DNA of 64,000 nucleotides from a virus. The DNA lies in IMG/VR virus record IMGVR_UViG_3300020448_000004, positions 26,580 to 90,579 of that record; one strand, written 5' to 3'. Positions 21,423 to 30,153 of this stretch are shown one piece after another; within the stretch, counting starts at the first letter, position 1; each line of letters begins with the position of its first letter. Below the pieces are notes generated by a model. That model worked only from the letters and a program-made list of their open reading frames with translations. It had not been told where the DNA came from and made no database searches. The position numbers and the translations under genes are program-made.

Positions 21423-23516
21423 TTAGAAGCAAGTGTCAAACTCAGGGTATTCAAATACCGTGGTTGGATAATCAATTATATTTATCGAGGTTCCGTCAAA
21501 GTTGATTGGAGTAAAGTCTAACGGATCAAAGTTTGGAATATTAGTTCCATCAATGGTGTAATCTATAGTGATTACTTGTGGGTTGAAAATAGTAGGATCT
21601 ACACCAGTTCCTATATTTACATTACCACTATCTAGCAGAACTGTAACAGGAATACGTGCTGTTCCATCAGGAGTGCTTGCTACATCTATAGGACCTAAAC
21701 AAACTTCTCCAGTTTTATAATTTACGGTTCCAACACCAGATTTAAGAATAACTTCTTTTTCATCAAGTTTTGTAACCATTATCAAATTACCTCTACCATC
21801 ATCTCTTATGTTAACTGGTAAAAGTGCACTAGCATCATTTTCTACAAACGTACTGATACTCAATACTGAGTTTGTGGTTAGTTGTTGAGATGATACAGCA
21901 AGATCTAGTAAATTTTCTGTATAACCTGTTGAGTAGAATGTACCAGTCTTTACTGATGAGAAATTAGGACTACAAGTTATTCCTCCAGATGAATCGGAAG
22001 GATTACCTGCACCAATATCTCCAGGATTAACTATAGAGTTACCAAAGTCTACACATTGAGTAAATGTGCTTCCAAATGGGAACCCTGTAACATTTAAACC
22101 AAGAGTCATAGTGGTTTGATTACCAACTATGGCATTCTGTGATTGGTCTATCATTGTTTGGAATGCAGACTTATCAATTCTTCCATTAAATCTATTTGCA
22201 GATCCTTGAGTATTGTACTGATCAACAGCACCTAGAACTCTAGAAGCAAGTTCATTATTAGAAAGTGTTGTTGAAGTGCCATCAAAGAACACATAAGTCT
22301 TAGGACGTATGTATAGAGTTGTAGGATCGATAATAACTGGTTCGATCGCTGCCATAGAGTATTTCAACAAATCATTCTTAATACGCTTCTTAGTAGTTGC
22401 GTTTAATGCAGCACCAGACTTAGTTTTTACAGCAACAAAGACCTTTCCGTAAACTGGTGGATAGATTCTTTCTCCACCATATGCAGTAACAGACTTTGCT
22501 TGAGGATAAACCAGTTTAGTAATGTATTCATAGTCGGACTCCGTGACTGCTCTGTTTTGGGCACTGAATGCCCTTGGAGCATTGTACTTGATGGATATAA
22601 CATCTTCTCCCATTTCACCGTCCTGAGAGGCATCTACGGTCGCTAGAGAGATGTTAGCAGATGATACAGCACGACCAGTATTATCTCTTACTTGACCTAT
22701 AAAAGTAAACTTCTTACAACCATTTGCTTCTGGTCCGTCTGTTCTAACATACTTTAGTCTTATAACCTCACCTGCAATTAGTTCTCTACCAATAATACCA
22801 TCACCAAATATAATTGTATATCTTAAATCATCAGTTTCTTCTAAAAAATATCCACGAGTTGTTCCATCAACATCAACAATGTTAGTAATTTTATTGTAAG
22901 TATCAATTTCCTCACTCTGAGCATTAGGTGAAATAGACACATAAAGCAAGTCTGTATCTATATTATCAACAGGAATTTCATATTTTCTTTTTTTAACATC
23001 AACAACATCATACTCATATGAAAGTAAGTTTCCTTGATATATGATTGTTTTGTTAAAAGATGCAATACCAGTCTGTTGATCTACCATTTGAGTGATCTGT
23101 TCTGGAACAGTAAATGTAAATGCTCGACCATCAACAGATGAAACAAATACATCACCCGCAGGAATAGTTACGGTAGATGGGTAAGTGGTACTAGCACCAA
23201 CAAATGTGGTTTGCACAGAAAAAGCGACACACGCTTTTGCTGCTTTTATTGATCTAGGTGTATAATTTAACTGTTTTGCTATCTTTACTACGTTGTCTCT
23301 TATTGTTGCTGACTCTAAAAATGCTTCGTTCATCGCCATATTAGCGTTGAAAGCAGAATAATATGTATTGTATGCTAATACGTCTAGTAGATAAGAAGCA
23401 GCAGAACCCTCAAAATCATAATCAGTGAACTCAGTTCGAGTTCTCATATATGATTTGATAGATTCTTTTATTTCTGAAAAATCTAAAGAAGTTAAATTTG
23501 AAGGTATTGCGGGCAT
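21423..23516 (-). CDS. 6: Baseplate wedge protein gp6
   Basis: 697 residues, close to T4 gp6 (660). The N-terminus carries the family signature: FEGSAASYLLDVLAYNTYY near residues 36-54, then AFNANMAMNEAFLESATIRD and LNYTPRSIKAAKA. gp6 dimers form the inner iris of the T4-like baseplate and relate to baseplate J-type proteins; the protein acts in the virion during assembly and sheath contraction. The ATG follows a GGAGA Shine-Dalgarno, and gene 25 ends immediately before it, giving the conserved 25-6 order. The giant gene follows after 19 nt. Confidence 0.92.
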   Translation of the reverse strand: MPAIPSNLTSLDFSEIKESIKSYMRTRTEFTDYDFEGSAASYLLDVLAYNTYYSAFNANMAMNEAFLESATIRDNVVKIAKQLNYTPRSIKAAKACVAFSVQTTFVGASTTYPSTVTIPAGDVFVSSVDGRAFTFTVPEQITQMVDQQTGIASFNKTIIYQGNLLSYEYDVVDVKKRKYEIPVDNIDTDLLYVSISPNAQSEEIDTYNKITNIVDVDGTTRGYFLEETDDLRYTIIFGDGIIGRELIAGEVIRLKYVRTDGPEANGCKKFTFIGQVRDNTGRAVSSANISLATVDASQDGEMGEDVISIKYNAPRAFSAQNRAVTESDYEYITKLVYPQAKSVTAYGGERIYPPVYGKVFVAVKTKSGAALNATTKKRIKNDLLKYSMAAIEPVIIDPTTLYIRPKTYVFFDGTSTTLSNNELASRVLGAVDQYNTQGSANRFNGRIDKSAFQTMIDQSQNAIVGNQTTMTLGLNVTGFPFGSTFTQCVDFGNSIVNPGDIGAGNPSDSSGGITCSPNFSSVKTGTFYSTGYTENLLDLAVSSQQLTTNSVLSISTFVENDASALLPVNIRDDGRGNLIMVTKLDEKEVILKSGVGTVNYKTGEVCLGPIDVASTPDGTARIPVTVLLDSGNVNIGTGVDPTIFNPQVITIDYTIDGTNIPNFDPLDFTPINFDGTSINIIDYPTTVFEYPEFDTCF
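21479..21486 (-). promoter_or_regulatory. Weak late-promoter-like box (GATAAATA) upstream of the giant gene
   Basis: One mismatch to the T4 late consensus TATAAATA, about 75 nt upstream of the giant gene start and inside the 3' end of gene 6. The same variant occurs ahead of gene 25. Chance occurrence is quite possible in AT-rich DNA. Confidence 0.25.
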
Positions 23517-23930
23517 TTATATTGTCTCCAATAGGAAGTCAACAGTTTGTATCAAGGTTTCACCAACAATAGTATAGTCAAATTCAACACGAAGATTGTT
23601 TTCATCCTCTGGATCATTAAAAACTCTAACTTGACGAACATTAATTCTGGGTTCTAGTCTTTTAACGACGTTGATGATTTCTTCTTTTATGTCTTGTGCT
23701 AGAAAAACATCATATGGTTCAAATAATAGTTGTCTCAAACGTGATCCAGTCTTAGGTTGAAATGGTCTTTCACCCATTCCAGTTAATACTAAATTACGAA
23801 CTGATTGTTTAATAGCGTTTTCATTCTTAACCACGGTAAAATCTTCAGTATTCGGATTTGCTCTCATCTGAATACTAAAGTCTTTAAATTGTCTGCTAAG
23901 AGTTCGTTCTGCTCTGAACTTGTACGCCAT
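23517..23930 (-). CDS. 25: Baseplate wedge protein gp25 (lysozyme-like fold)
   Basis: 137 residues, typical for gp25. The pattern NENAIKQSVRNLVLTGMGER, then PFQP, LLFEPYD and the EPR triplet (LEPRINVRQV) is characteristic of the gp25/TssE family, which builds the baseplate wedge core together with gp6. It directly abuts gene 6. A GATAAATA box about 27 nt upstream may be a late promoter. The T4 protein is not thought to act as an enzyme despite the lysozyme-like name. Confidence 0.93.
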   Translation of the reverse strand: MAYKFRAERTLSRQFKDFSIQMRANPNTEDFTVVKNENAIKQSVRNLVLTGMGERPFQPKTGSRLRQLLFEPYDVFLAQDIKEEIINVVKRLEPRINVRQVRVFNDPEDENNLRVEFDYTIVGETLIQTVDFLLETI

Positions 23931-24033
23931 TACTCAAAACTTTCATTTGTTTTAAGTATTTATCACGTTCGGGCATAGTTACTAACCATTTACCACTTTT
24001 AATAAAATCTTCACTAATATCTACTCGAATCAT
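23896..24033 (-). CDS. Small hypothetical protein (45 aa) overlapping gene 25
   Basis: Reads MIRVDISEDFIKSGKWLVTM at the N-terminus and continues past the gene 25 start to a TAG at 23896-23898, overlapping gene 25 by 35 nt in another frame. Its ATG overlaps the TGA of the upstream 45-codon gene (ATGA), which supports coupled translation. No family is recognised. The 3' overlap is longer than usual here, so the call is moderate. Confidence 0.5.
   Translation of the reverse strand: MIRVDISEDFIKSGKWLVTMPERDKYLKQMKVLSNGVQVQSRTNS
23957..23964 (-). promoter_or_regulatory. Late-promoter-like box for genes 25 and 6
   Basis: GATAAATA on the minus strand, one mismatch from TATAAATA, ending about 27 nt upstream of the gene 25 ATG. 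This is the right distance for a T4-type late promoter, which needs no -35 element. Confidence 0.4.
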
Positions 24034-24167
24034 TTACCCTGTCCTCGATAACGTTTTCTTGCTTTATTACGAGAAGTTGCAGAATACTTACTGTGTTGTC
24101 CTGTTCCTTGTCTTGTCTTTTTAGGTTTGGATTCAATAGTTTGACCCATACTGAAAGTTTTTGCCAT
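24030..24167 (-). CDS. Small basic conserved phage protein (45 aa)
   Basis: A lysine/arginine-rich protein with KKTRQGTGQHSKYSATSRNK followed by ARKRYRGQGK, ending at a TGA that overlaps the next ATG. This composition and ending match a small protein I associate with the gp25 neighbourhood of T4-like cyanophages. The strongly basic tail suggests nucleic-acid or acidic-protein binding, but the function is unknown. The overlapping 60-codon frame at 24014-24196 is a shadow. Confidence 0.7.
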   Translation of the reverse strand: MAKTFSMGQTIESKPKKTRQGTGQHSKYSATSRNKARKRYRGQGK

Positions 24168-24226
24168 AGTAATAATGTGGTTTTATGAGAGGGCACTCCT
24201 TCTAAGTGGAGATCTTTTGTACTCCC

Positions 24227-24358
24227 TCAGTGTGAGTGACTATAATCTATATCTATATCCATTCCTGATGCGTCAGGAATCTCTGGCACATCTTCTTCTT
24301 GCCCTTCTAACATTTTTTTCATCCATTCGTCAAAACTTTTCGTTTTAGTTTTTTCCAT
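24227..24358 (-). CDS. Small acidic hypothetical protein (43 aa)
   Basis: Starts at the ATG at 24356-24358 (MEKTKTKSFDEWMKKMLEGQ), four bases after the PAAR gene stop, and ends in an Asp/Ser/His-rich tail. A longer frame reaches back into the PAAR gene, but the internal ATG is the natural start. It lies between the spike tip and gp25 and is probably cotranscribed with them. No function is recognised. Confidence 0.6.
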   Translation of the reverse strand: MEKTKTKSFDEWMKKMLEGQEEDVPEIPDASGMDIDIDYSHSH

Positions 24359-24362
24359 TGGA

Positions 24363-24890
24363 TTAACCACAGAGAACAGTAGGTGAACCATAAGCAACGA
24401 CAGACTTACAGGGCCAGGATGCTTTTGGAACTCCTGCACCTAATGGGTCTAGCATTCTGGCAACTCTTCTCTTAAGGGCAAATACTGTAAATGTAGTAGC
24501 GTTTAAAATTCTTTCGTGACCAACACCACCTTTATCTTCTATAGTCAACAATCCACAAATTATCGGTGTTGGAATAATACACATTGCTTTTCCGCAAGGA
24601 CACAAATAATTTATGATATTTGTAGTAGGAGATATATGCGGAGTAAAAACATCCAACTCTAACATAATGGGAAGTTTATTTACTAATACTGTTGATCTCT
24701 CAGGTGTCAACCCAGTTAAAGGAATCAATGGAGTGGGTGGCCACCAACAAGTTTTATCTTTTATCTCGATAGTAAATGGTATGGGTGGACTTCCGCAAGG
24801 TTGTTGATTATGAATAGTTGAAGGTATAGGAATCCCGTGCCCACTACAAGGTAGACCATTATGACTTGCAACTGGCATTGGTTTTCCCAT
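24363..24890 (-). CDS. 5.4: PAAR-type baseplate spike tip (gp5.4-like)
   Basis: 175 residues with the proline/glycine/cysteine/histidine-rich pattern of phage PAAR proteins: PVASHNGLPCSGHG near the N-terminus, repeated PCG and CxxP motifs, and a C-terminal ARMLDPLGAGVPKASWPC, SVVAYGSPTVLCG segment. PAAR proteins sharpen the central spike with a metal-stabilised cone. Position ahead of genes 25 and 6 matches T4 gp5.4. It is longer than minimal PAAR proteins (about 90-100 residues), implying an added middle region. Confidence 0.75.
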   Translation of the reverse strand: MGKPMPVASHNGLPCSGHGIPIPSTIHNQQPCGSPPIPFTIEIKDKTCWWPPTPLIPLTGLTPERSTVLVNKLPIMLELDVFTPHISPTTNIINYLCPCGKAMCIIPTPIICGLLTIEDKGGVGHERILNATTFTVFALKRRVARMLDPLGAGVPKASWPCKSVVAYGSPTVLCG

Positions 24891-25060
24891 TAGAAAGATG
24901 CGTCTGAATAGTCTTCTGTTTTTTCAAAAACAGCAGAGTATGTGAGTTCTTCTTTAAAATAGGATTGATATATCCTACCCCAGATGAGATCAAACTCCTC
25001 TTGGTTTAAGTTCTTGAATAAACATTCTCCTCTTAGATAGATGTGATAAGTTGGAATCAT
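24890..25060 (-). CDS. Small hypothetical protein (56 aa)
   Basis: Reads MIPTYHIYLRGECLFKNLNQ at the start. Its ATG overlaps the stop of the 1096-residue gene and its stop overlaps the PAAR ATG (both TAATG), so it is a translationally coupled member of the baseplate operon. Such small tail genes are common in this position in cyanomyoviruses, but I recognise no domain. Confidence 0.7.
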   Translation of the reverse strand: MIPTYHIYLRGECLFKNLNQEEFDLIWGRIYQSYFKEELTYSAVFEKTEDYSDASF

Positions 25061-28000
25061 TAGTCGAACCTCAAATCACATTCATCGAAGTAAGGGTTTC
25101 CGTAGTTGTTCATTGTGTCATCTAGTAACTTTGTGCTCGCTGCGGAATAATTACGATAAAGTAATGTACCCTCGTAGGGTCCCATCTCTATATAGTTGTC
25201 CGCGTTAACTAAGTTTGGATCTATGGATATAGCAGCGTGTACTACTTGATACAAAGCACTACACGATTGAAATGGTGAGGAACTGCACAAATCCGCTTGT
25301 GAAAGAGCATTTCCACTTCCATCATATCCTTTATTGACATCTAGTACTCCATCCGTGACAAAATTATGCCAACACGGATTAGGTAACTTTCCTCCACTAC
25401 ACGCTGCGATTGATGCGTTGTTATAACCATAACTGAAGTTAGTATTCGCTCCATATCCGCTAACATTGTTTCCTATCCACGTTTGTAGTTGTCCTAACTC
25501 CGACATTCCAGATAATCCGTAATCAAATGTATTTTCATCACCACCAAGAGGAACAAATGCGTATTGACCTGCGGAAGTCCTGTAACATCTACCCTCCGCA
25601 TCTCCTTGAAAACAAGGGTGTGCTTTTATTCCATTAGGTAGGTTTGCAATCTTCCTAGGACGTGTTAATGAGGGTGCAGGTAGTGATTTAAGGAAATTGT
25701 TAAAAGCAGTGCTTACAGACGCTCCTGCACCGCTTACATCGCCTTCTATCTCCATAGATACACGTATCCTTGCAGTCTCTTGTTGACTAGCACAATACTT
25801 GTAAGGCATAAACCCAAATACTGACTTCTGACCATCAGAATCTAGTGTTACATAAGGACAAGGTATGTCAAAAAACCTTCTTACGTGAAATATGTTTGGT
25901 TGTTCCCATTCGTTACAACCTTGCGGATATAATGACTCCATTCCACCCGTATCTAAGGAAACTTCATCAGATGTTTCGCGGGACATTAACCACATCTGCG
26001 ATATTTCCGCGTTTCTTTCGTTAAAGTCTGGTGCATATCTCCGCACACTTGCAAAAGTGGTGTCTGTATCGTAAATATTATTAATATCACTCCATCCAGG
26101 TTCAATTTCTAGGTTAATACAGTTCTTTGGAGTAGATTCACAGTCTTTACTCATCTCTTCTGGGTTAACATCTGGCATATTAATATAACTTGTGATAGTT
26201 CCTTCACTTCTAGGTTCATCATACTCAGCAATATCTTGACTAAAGTTTGCTAAATTGTCATCTACCTGCTCCTGCATCTCAGGATCTAGTGCTCCAGTCT
26301 TTAAAGTTGAGTTATATTGCGAATCTAACTCTTGAACTTGGTTGTCTGTACCCTTTTCTTCTAGTTGTTCCTCATATCTTTCTGCAACTAATATCTTTGG
26401 TTGAGACGAAGGACTATATCCCGCACCAGGATCTTCAACAATTACGTTTATAATACTACCTTGATCATCTAAAACTGCTCTTAACCGTGCTTGTTTCAAT
26501 GTTCCCATAAATCCAGACTCATTTTTATAGGATTCATTGATGATTGTTGCTGTTCCTTCCTTCTGACTTTGCTCTCCATCCTTAAAATCTGGGTCTTCTA
26601 TCTCTTTTGACTGTAAATCTATACCTGTATCGTTCTTAAATGTCTCTTGACGGAACTTCATAGGGTCTGCAAACCCTTGTTCACGCAATGTTTCTGGAAA
26701 TTCTATCGCAAGATCGGGATCTTTGTAGTCTTTTCCGCTATTAATGATGTTAATTGACGCAACTTTTCCTAATTCATCAATTCTTGCCTCTAAAAATGCC
26801 TCATCTAGGTTACGATCTGGTATAAGTGCACCATCTTTTAGTGAAACTGGTACATAAGATACTCTTTTTGGGAACTCATACACTCCCCAGAACGCTGCTT
26901 TGTCCTTTATACCGTATCCTGCTAGTACATTTATACTCCCACCATTGATTGAAGTAAAAGATTGGTTGTATGTAAACGCATTTCCTGTAGTTTCATTGTT
27001 TATTTGGGTCAATTCCATATATCCGCAGTTCATTTCATCACCAAAATAGCGACACGCACTAATCATCCAGTTGTTTATACGTTCTCCTATTGCAAAAAAC
27101 CCAGTACTAGAGGTATATCGGAAAAATATGCGGTGTTCATCTGTACAAGTTCCCCAAAATGACTCATTTGCACCTACTTGGTTCTGAGGAGCATCAACAT
27201 ATATTCTAGTCTTATGTGTAACCCACGCACTCTCCTTTATAGTGTAATTAAAGGTATGATATTCATAAGTAGGTTGAGATGAGTCATCTAGACACGGAGC
27301 ATCAGTTGTAAGGAAATTTATACCATATACGGGTCCATTCCACGGATATGAGGTATCATAGAGGTAATATACGAATTGTCCCTCAAAAGCATCGTGAAAA
27401 TTAAGTGATCTTGGCACAGAACCCTTTACTGGTCCGTTTTTTCCGTAAAACCACTCATAATATGCTGCTGTACTCAATATTTCTACGTTAGAACCACCCC
27501 AACCTGACTGAGATGGGTTATCCATTGATTCTAAGTAGTCTCTTAACGCATAATTACCCGCTTCATCCCAATCATACCATCCTGCACGAGAAATTTCCCC
27601 AGTATTTCTCGGTCCACCTAAATTTTCTATTCTTTTCTTACCTCTTGGACCTGTAGAGGTCATTACATACCCAAAAATGCCCACATATGCGTATTGTTGC
27701 TGTCTAGCATCCAAACAATCGGGAACTCCCGCAACTCCTACCTCTAAATTTACCTCAGTTACGGGATTTATTGTATAAAATGTATCAGGACCACGGTTTA
27801 CTCCGTTTGGTAACTTATATTCATACAAAGGAGTTACAGTTTCTCCTCCTTTCAGTAAACCAGATGAGTTAGCAGCACTTTCAGATGTCCAAATGTATCC
27901 TAGTAACTCTCCTCCGCTTCCTGTAGTTAAATATGTGTCATTAGTTACGGAATCATAGTTGCGGTACACAGCAGAAGTACCTGTTTGACTATCTTTCATC

Positions 28001-28350
28001 AAAGAGAAGTATGCTGCTGACCTTTGACGTGGTTCTCTGTTATAGGAACGGAACTCTTCTTGAGTATCCTCCATAACATCATTCTTTGTATATGCGTGAT
28101 CACGTTGTTTACCACTATAGTATCTAAATATAGTATTTCTCTCTGCATTACAGTTATCTAAACACGTTTCAGTAGGTTCTCCTAGGTAGAATACTTGATC
28201 CTTACCAAACTTATACCCACCAGGACCCACACCTTGAAACGTAATCGTATATCCCGCAGGTACGTTAGTTCCAGTATAGACTTTAGTGTAATCTTCAGAG
28301 TCAACAGGGTTCATATAAGAACGACCTGTCTCTAGGATCTTAGCGGGCAT
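25060..28350 (-). CDS. Large virion structural protein (1096 aa), tail/baseplate
   Basis: Located one gene upstream of the PAAR tip. Residues about 85-240 contain FRYYSGKQRDHAYTKND, FYTINPVTEVNLE and YVGIFGYV, resembling the beta-rich carbohydrate-binding-like repeats of the DUF5648 type. Residues about 540-680 carry two GSGY-type units (INSGKDYKDPDL and DPGAGYSPSSQPKILV) like those of the giant protein. The C-terminal half is rich in Cys pairs. The gene is coupled to its neighbours by an 11-nt overlap upstream and TAATG downstream. A baseplate hub or side-fibre role is inferred from location only. Confidence 0.7.
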   Translation of the reverse strand: MPAKILETGRSYMNPVDSEDYTKVYTGTNVPAGYTITFQGVGPGGYKFGKDQVFYLGEPTETCLDNCNAERNTIFRYYSGKQRDHAYTKNDVMEDTQEEFRSYNREPRQRSAAYFSLMKDSQTGTSAVYRNYDSVTNDTYLTTGSGGELLGYIWTSESAANSSGLLKGGETVTPLYEYKLPNGVNRGPDTFYTINPVTEVNLEVGVAGVPDCLDARQQQYAYVGIFGYVMTSTGPRGKKRIENLGGPRNTGEISRAGWYDWDEAGNYALRDYLESMDNPSQSGWGGSNVEILSTAAYYEWFYGKNGPVKGSVPRSLNFHDAFEGQFVYYLYDTSYPWNGPVYGINFLTTDAPCLDDSSQPTYEYHTFNYTIKESAWVTHKTRIYVDAPQNQVGANESFWGTCTDEHRIFFRYTSSTGFFAIGERINNWMISACRYFGDEMNCGYMELTQINNETTGNAFTYNQSFTSINGGSINVLAGYGIKDKAAFWGVYEFPKRVSYVPVSLKDGALIPDRNLDEAFLEARIDELGKVASINIINSGKDYKDPDLAIEFPETLREQGFADPMKFRQETFKNDTGIDLQSKEIEDPDFKDGEQSQKEGTATIINESYKNESGFMGTLKQARLRAVLDDQGSIINVIVEDPGAGYSPSSQPKILVAERYEEQLEEKGTDNQVQELDSQYNSTLKTGALDPEMQEQVDDNLANFSQDIAEYDEPRSEGTITSYINMPDVNPEEMSKDCESTPKNCINLEIEPGWSDINNIYDTDTTFASVRRYAPDFNERNAEISQMWLMSRETSDEVSLDTGGMESLYPQGCNEWEQPNIFHVRRFFDIPCPYVTLDSDGQKSVFGFMPYKYCASQQETARIRVSMEIEGDVSGAGASVSTAFNNFLKSLPAPSLTRPRKIANLPNGIKAHPCFQGDAEGRCYRTSAGQYAFVPLGGDENTFDYGLSGMSELGQLQTWIGNNVSGYGANTNFSYGYNNASIAACSGGKLPNPCWHNFVTDGVLDVNKGYDGSGNALSQADLCSSSPFQSCSALYQVVHAAISIDPNLVNADNYIEMGPYEGTLLYRNYSAASTKLLDDTMNNYGNPYFDECDLRFD

Positions 28351-28624
28351 CCATTTGTGCTAGAGTTTCTTCAATTTTATTTAGTCTGTCAAAAATAGTG
28401 TCAAATACCTGTAGTAAATTACTATGGTTATCATTTCCTGGGATTTTATACTGTATCATATCTGCACCTCTACTTAAGAATGCTTCTATCTGCTGAGTAC
28501 GATTGGCAAGGTTAGTAGCAGTCTTTGCTATCATCTCAAACCTCCACTCGTTCTCCTCTTCTATAGATTTAAACTCAGGTACCTCTATATCTTGAGGTAT
28601 TACTAGATCTTCTTGGTTTTCCAT
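28340..28624 (-). CDS. Helical/coiled-coil hypothetical protein (94 aa)
   Basis: Acidic N-terminus followed by long predicted helices (FEMIAKTATNLANRTQQIEA and VFDTIFDRLNKIEETLAQMD). Its ATG overlaps the stop of the upstream oxygenase gene (TAATG) and its end overlaps the 1096-residue gene by 11 nt. It may be a chaperone or small structural partner of that protein; this is inference from coupling. Confidence 0.65.
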   Translation of the reverse strand: MENQEDLVIPQDIEVPEFKSIEEENEWRFEMIAKTATNLANRTQQIEAFLSRGADMIQYKIPGNDNHSNLLQVFDTIFDRLNKIEETLAQMDAR

Positions 28625-29160
28625 TAAAAATAATTAAAATTCAATACTACACGGAACTTTTGGTCTGTGCAACTGGTACCTGCGTGAGGTGTATTCACCT
28701 TAAATTTTAGCAAACGATTTGCCTTACTGTCAATTTTAGTACCGTCTTGAAAGTATGTATAACCATTATTGTCATTTAGATAGTATATTGCAGTAGTAGC
28801 ACCTTCAAACTCATTAGACCCATACTCACCACAGTCTGTATGAAAGTCATATTCCTGTAGTCTATCAGTATGATGGTTTAGGTTTGCCTTTATACGTATC
28901 AGTGCTCTTGGTTCTAAACGGTTCACTATAGGTAGTACCTTCTCATATTGAGGTCCTAGAGGTTGTCCTCCTCCATATACGTAGTTTACCATTTGCCAGT
29001 TATATATTTCTTTCGCTTGTAAGTCAGGATCTATCATTCGGGCAACGTGCATTACCTTCGCTTGGTTTACATACCACGGAAAGTCTTGTCCCACGAAGTA
29101 ATCTCGAACATCCTCAAATTCGTTCGGGGGGAGGTAGTTATCGATTATTTCAAAGTTCAT
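28624..29160 (-). CDS. 2OG-Fe(II) dioxygenase family protein
   Basis: 178 residues. The facial triad is visible: HxD in YDFHTDCGEYG, distal His in NTPHAGTS, and the 2-oxoglutarate-binding Arg in KFRVVLNFNYF. The double-stranded beta-helix order matches prolyl-4-hydroxylase-like phage oxygenases, which hydroxylate protein side chains or small molecules using oxygen and 2-oxoglutarate. The annotated start is the ATG preceded by an in-frame GTG. It sits between the NlpC/P60 group and a large tail gene, so a virion protein is a plausible but untested substrate. Confidence 0.85.
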   Translation of the reverse strand: MNFEIIDNYLPPNEFEDVRDYFVGQDFPWYVNQAKVMHVARMIDPDLQAKEIYNWQMVNYVYGGGQPLGPQYEKVLPIVNRLEPRALIRIKANLNHHTDRLQEYDFHTDCGEYGSNEFEGATTAIYYLNDNNGYTYFQDGTKIDSKANRLLKFKVNTPHAGTSCTDQKFRVVLNFNYF

Positions 29161-29230
29161 CACGATTTCAGAATAGTTACGACGTTCGCGGGGGTAACGT
29201 TTCTAGCGTCAGACCCCTCTATATGCCCCT

Positions 29231-29395
29231 CTAATGGTTACATTCGTAGTTCTCGTTGTATCTCTTCACACTAGGTGCTATTTTATCCAATAAATCCTCA
29301 ACATCTTCATATGTCTCAGTTTGATAAGTCGCTAAGGACTTCTGGTATAATTCTAAGGCATTATAGATCAATGCCATCTCTTTTCTGTTAAACAT
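29231..29395 (-). CDS. Small hypothetical protein (54 aa)
   Basis: Reads MFNRKEMALIYNALELYQKS at the N-terminus and is mostly helical and acidic. It overlaps the AbrB-like gene by 8 nt and is followed by a 70-nt gap before the oxygenase gene. No family is recognised. Confidence 0.65.
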   Translation of the reverse strand: MFNRKEMALIYNALELYQKSLATYQTETYEDVEDLLDKIAPSVKRYNENYECNH

Positions 29396-29549
29396 CTGCT
29401 CTAGTGATGATTAGTTTGTCGTCTATAATGTCATATTGTAGCATATCCCCCACTGTTAACGCAAGTTCTTCAACGATCTGATCGGGTATTTTAAAAGTCA
29501 TTTCACCGTAGTCATCTTCCTCAATGGAAACTAGAAATCGTTTACTCAT
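29388..29549 (-). CDS. AbrB/SpoVT-like small protein (53 aa)
   Basis: The segment FKIPDQIVEELALTVGDMLQ followed by YDIIDDKLIITRA resembles the swapped-hairpin AbrB/MazE-type fold: short beta strand, P-x-x-I/V helix, LxxGDxLxY turn and final strands. AbrB-type proteins are dimeric DNA-binding regulators or antitoxins. No toxin partner is seen; the 54-residue neighbour is helical and unknown. Coupled to the NlpC/P60 gene by an 8-nt overlap (ATGAGTAA). Confidence 0.55.
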   Translation of the reverse strand: MSKRFLVSIEEDDYGEMTFKIPDQIVEELALTVGDMLQYDIIDDKLIITRADV

Positions 29550-29970
29550 TCTTTCGTAAAATATAGCGTATCAATGGTATATAGGATTCTATGTATTCTA
29601 CGTTACTAACATACGCATACTTGTGTTGAAGTATAAACCCATCACCCAAATATACTGCTGCGTGTTTGATTTTATCACTACCAAATGAGAAACATATCAC
29701 ATCATTCTTTTTCATTATATCCTTATACCAATCTGTACCATCCCACTCTCCTTCATCCTTCTGAAAGATAATTCCCCATCCTTCTTTCTCTATATCCTCT
29801 ATTTTATACTCTTTAACTGTAAGAGAGTAGTCCTGAGAGAACTCCTGTACTCCAGTATCCTTCATATAGTCGTATATTAGCGTAAAGCACCCTCCACCTC
29901 TCTGTTGTTTCCAAGGGCGACCTAACCAAGGGGAGTAATCTTCTTCGTACTTTTTTAGCAAATGGTCCAT
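29542..29970 (-). CDS. NlpC/P60-type tail peptidase
   Basis: 142 residues. Catalytic Cys28 lies in GGGCFTLIYDYM at the start of the expected helix; the catalytic His is in KIKHAAVYLGDGFILQH, with a third polar residue in the second His or its vicinity. This is the papain-like NlpC/P60 arrangement found in tail-tip peptidoglycan hydrolases. It would cleave peptidoglycan stem peptides during DNA entry. It is the first gene of a coupled group that runs into tail genes, supporting a tail role. Confidence 0.75.
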   Translation of the reverse strand: MDHLLKKYEEDYSPWLGRPWKQQRGGGCFTLIYDYMKDTGVQEFSQDYSLTVKEYKIEDIEKEGWGIIFQKDEGEWDGTDWYKDIMKKNDVICFSFGSDKIKHAAVYLGDGFILQHKYAYVSNVEYIESYIPLIRYILRKNE

Positions 29971-30153
29971 ACGTAAAATTTTTTTGGGATTTTTTTTATA
30001 TATCAGGGTACCTTAAATGCGATTTCGATAATATATCAAACCCTATACTTTTGTAGGTTAGTCAAAAAAGATTTTTTTAATATGCCAGTTTGTAAAGTGG
30101 CACAAGGCGAAAATGATAATCGTTTTCATTCTCACCTGTATCACCTCTGAGAC
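29971..30153. other. Intergenic region with a Fur-box-like palindrome
   Basis: 183 nt separate the accessory region from the structural block. The 19-nt sequence at 30109-30127, GAAAATGATAATCGTTTTC, is an imperfect palindrome (three mismatched pairings) and agrees at 16 of 19 places with the classical Fur consensus GATAATGATAATCATTATC. The rest is T-rich near the NlpC/P60 start, and I could not assign a promoter with confidence. Confidence 0.4.

Noticed and set aside
24014-24196. 60-codon minus-strand frame near gene 25
   Set aside because: The overlapping 45-codon frame has the recognisable basic protein and coupled ends, so the longer frame is a shadow.
24196-24226. CTCC...GGAG hairpin between small genes near gene 25
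   Set aside because: The stem is only four base pairs and is not followed by a T run, so I do not call it a terminator.
29164-29230. GC-richer stretch with GGGG/CCCC pairing
   Set aside because: Stem pairing is poor, there is no T run, and no conserved element is repeated elsewhere.
30133-30150. Sequence resembling a lambda operator (TATCACCTCTG)
   Set aside because: Only a half-site-like match, no second half with correct spacing and no lambda-type repressor in the window.
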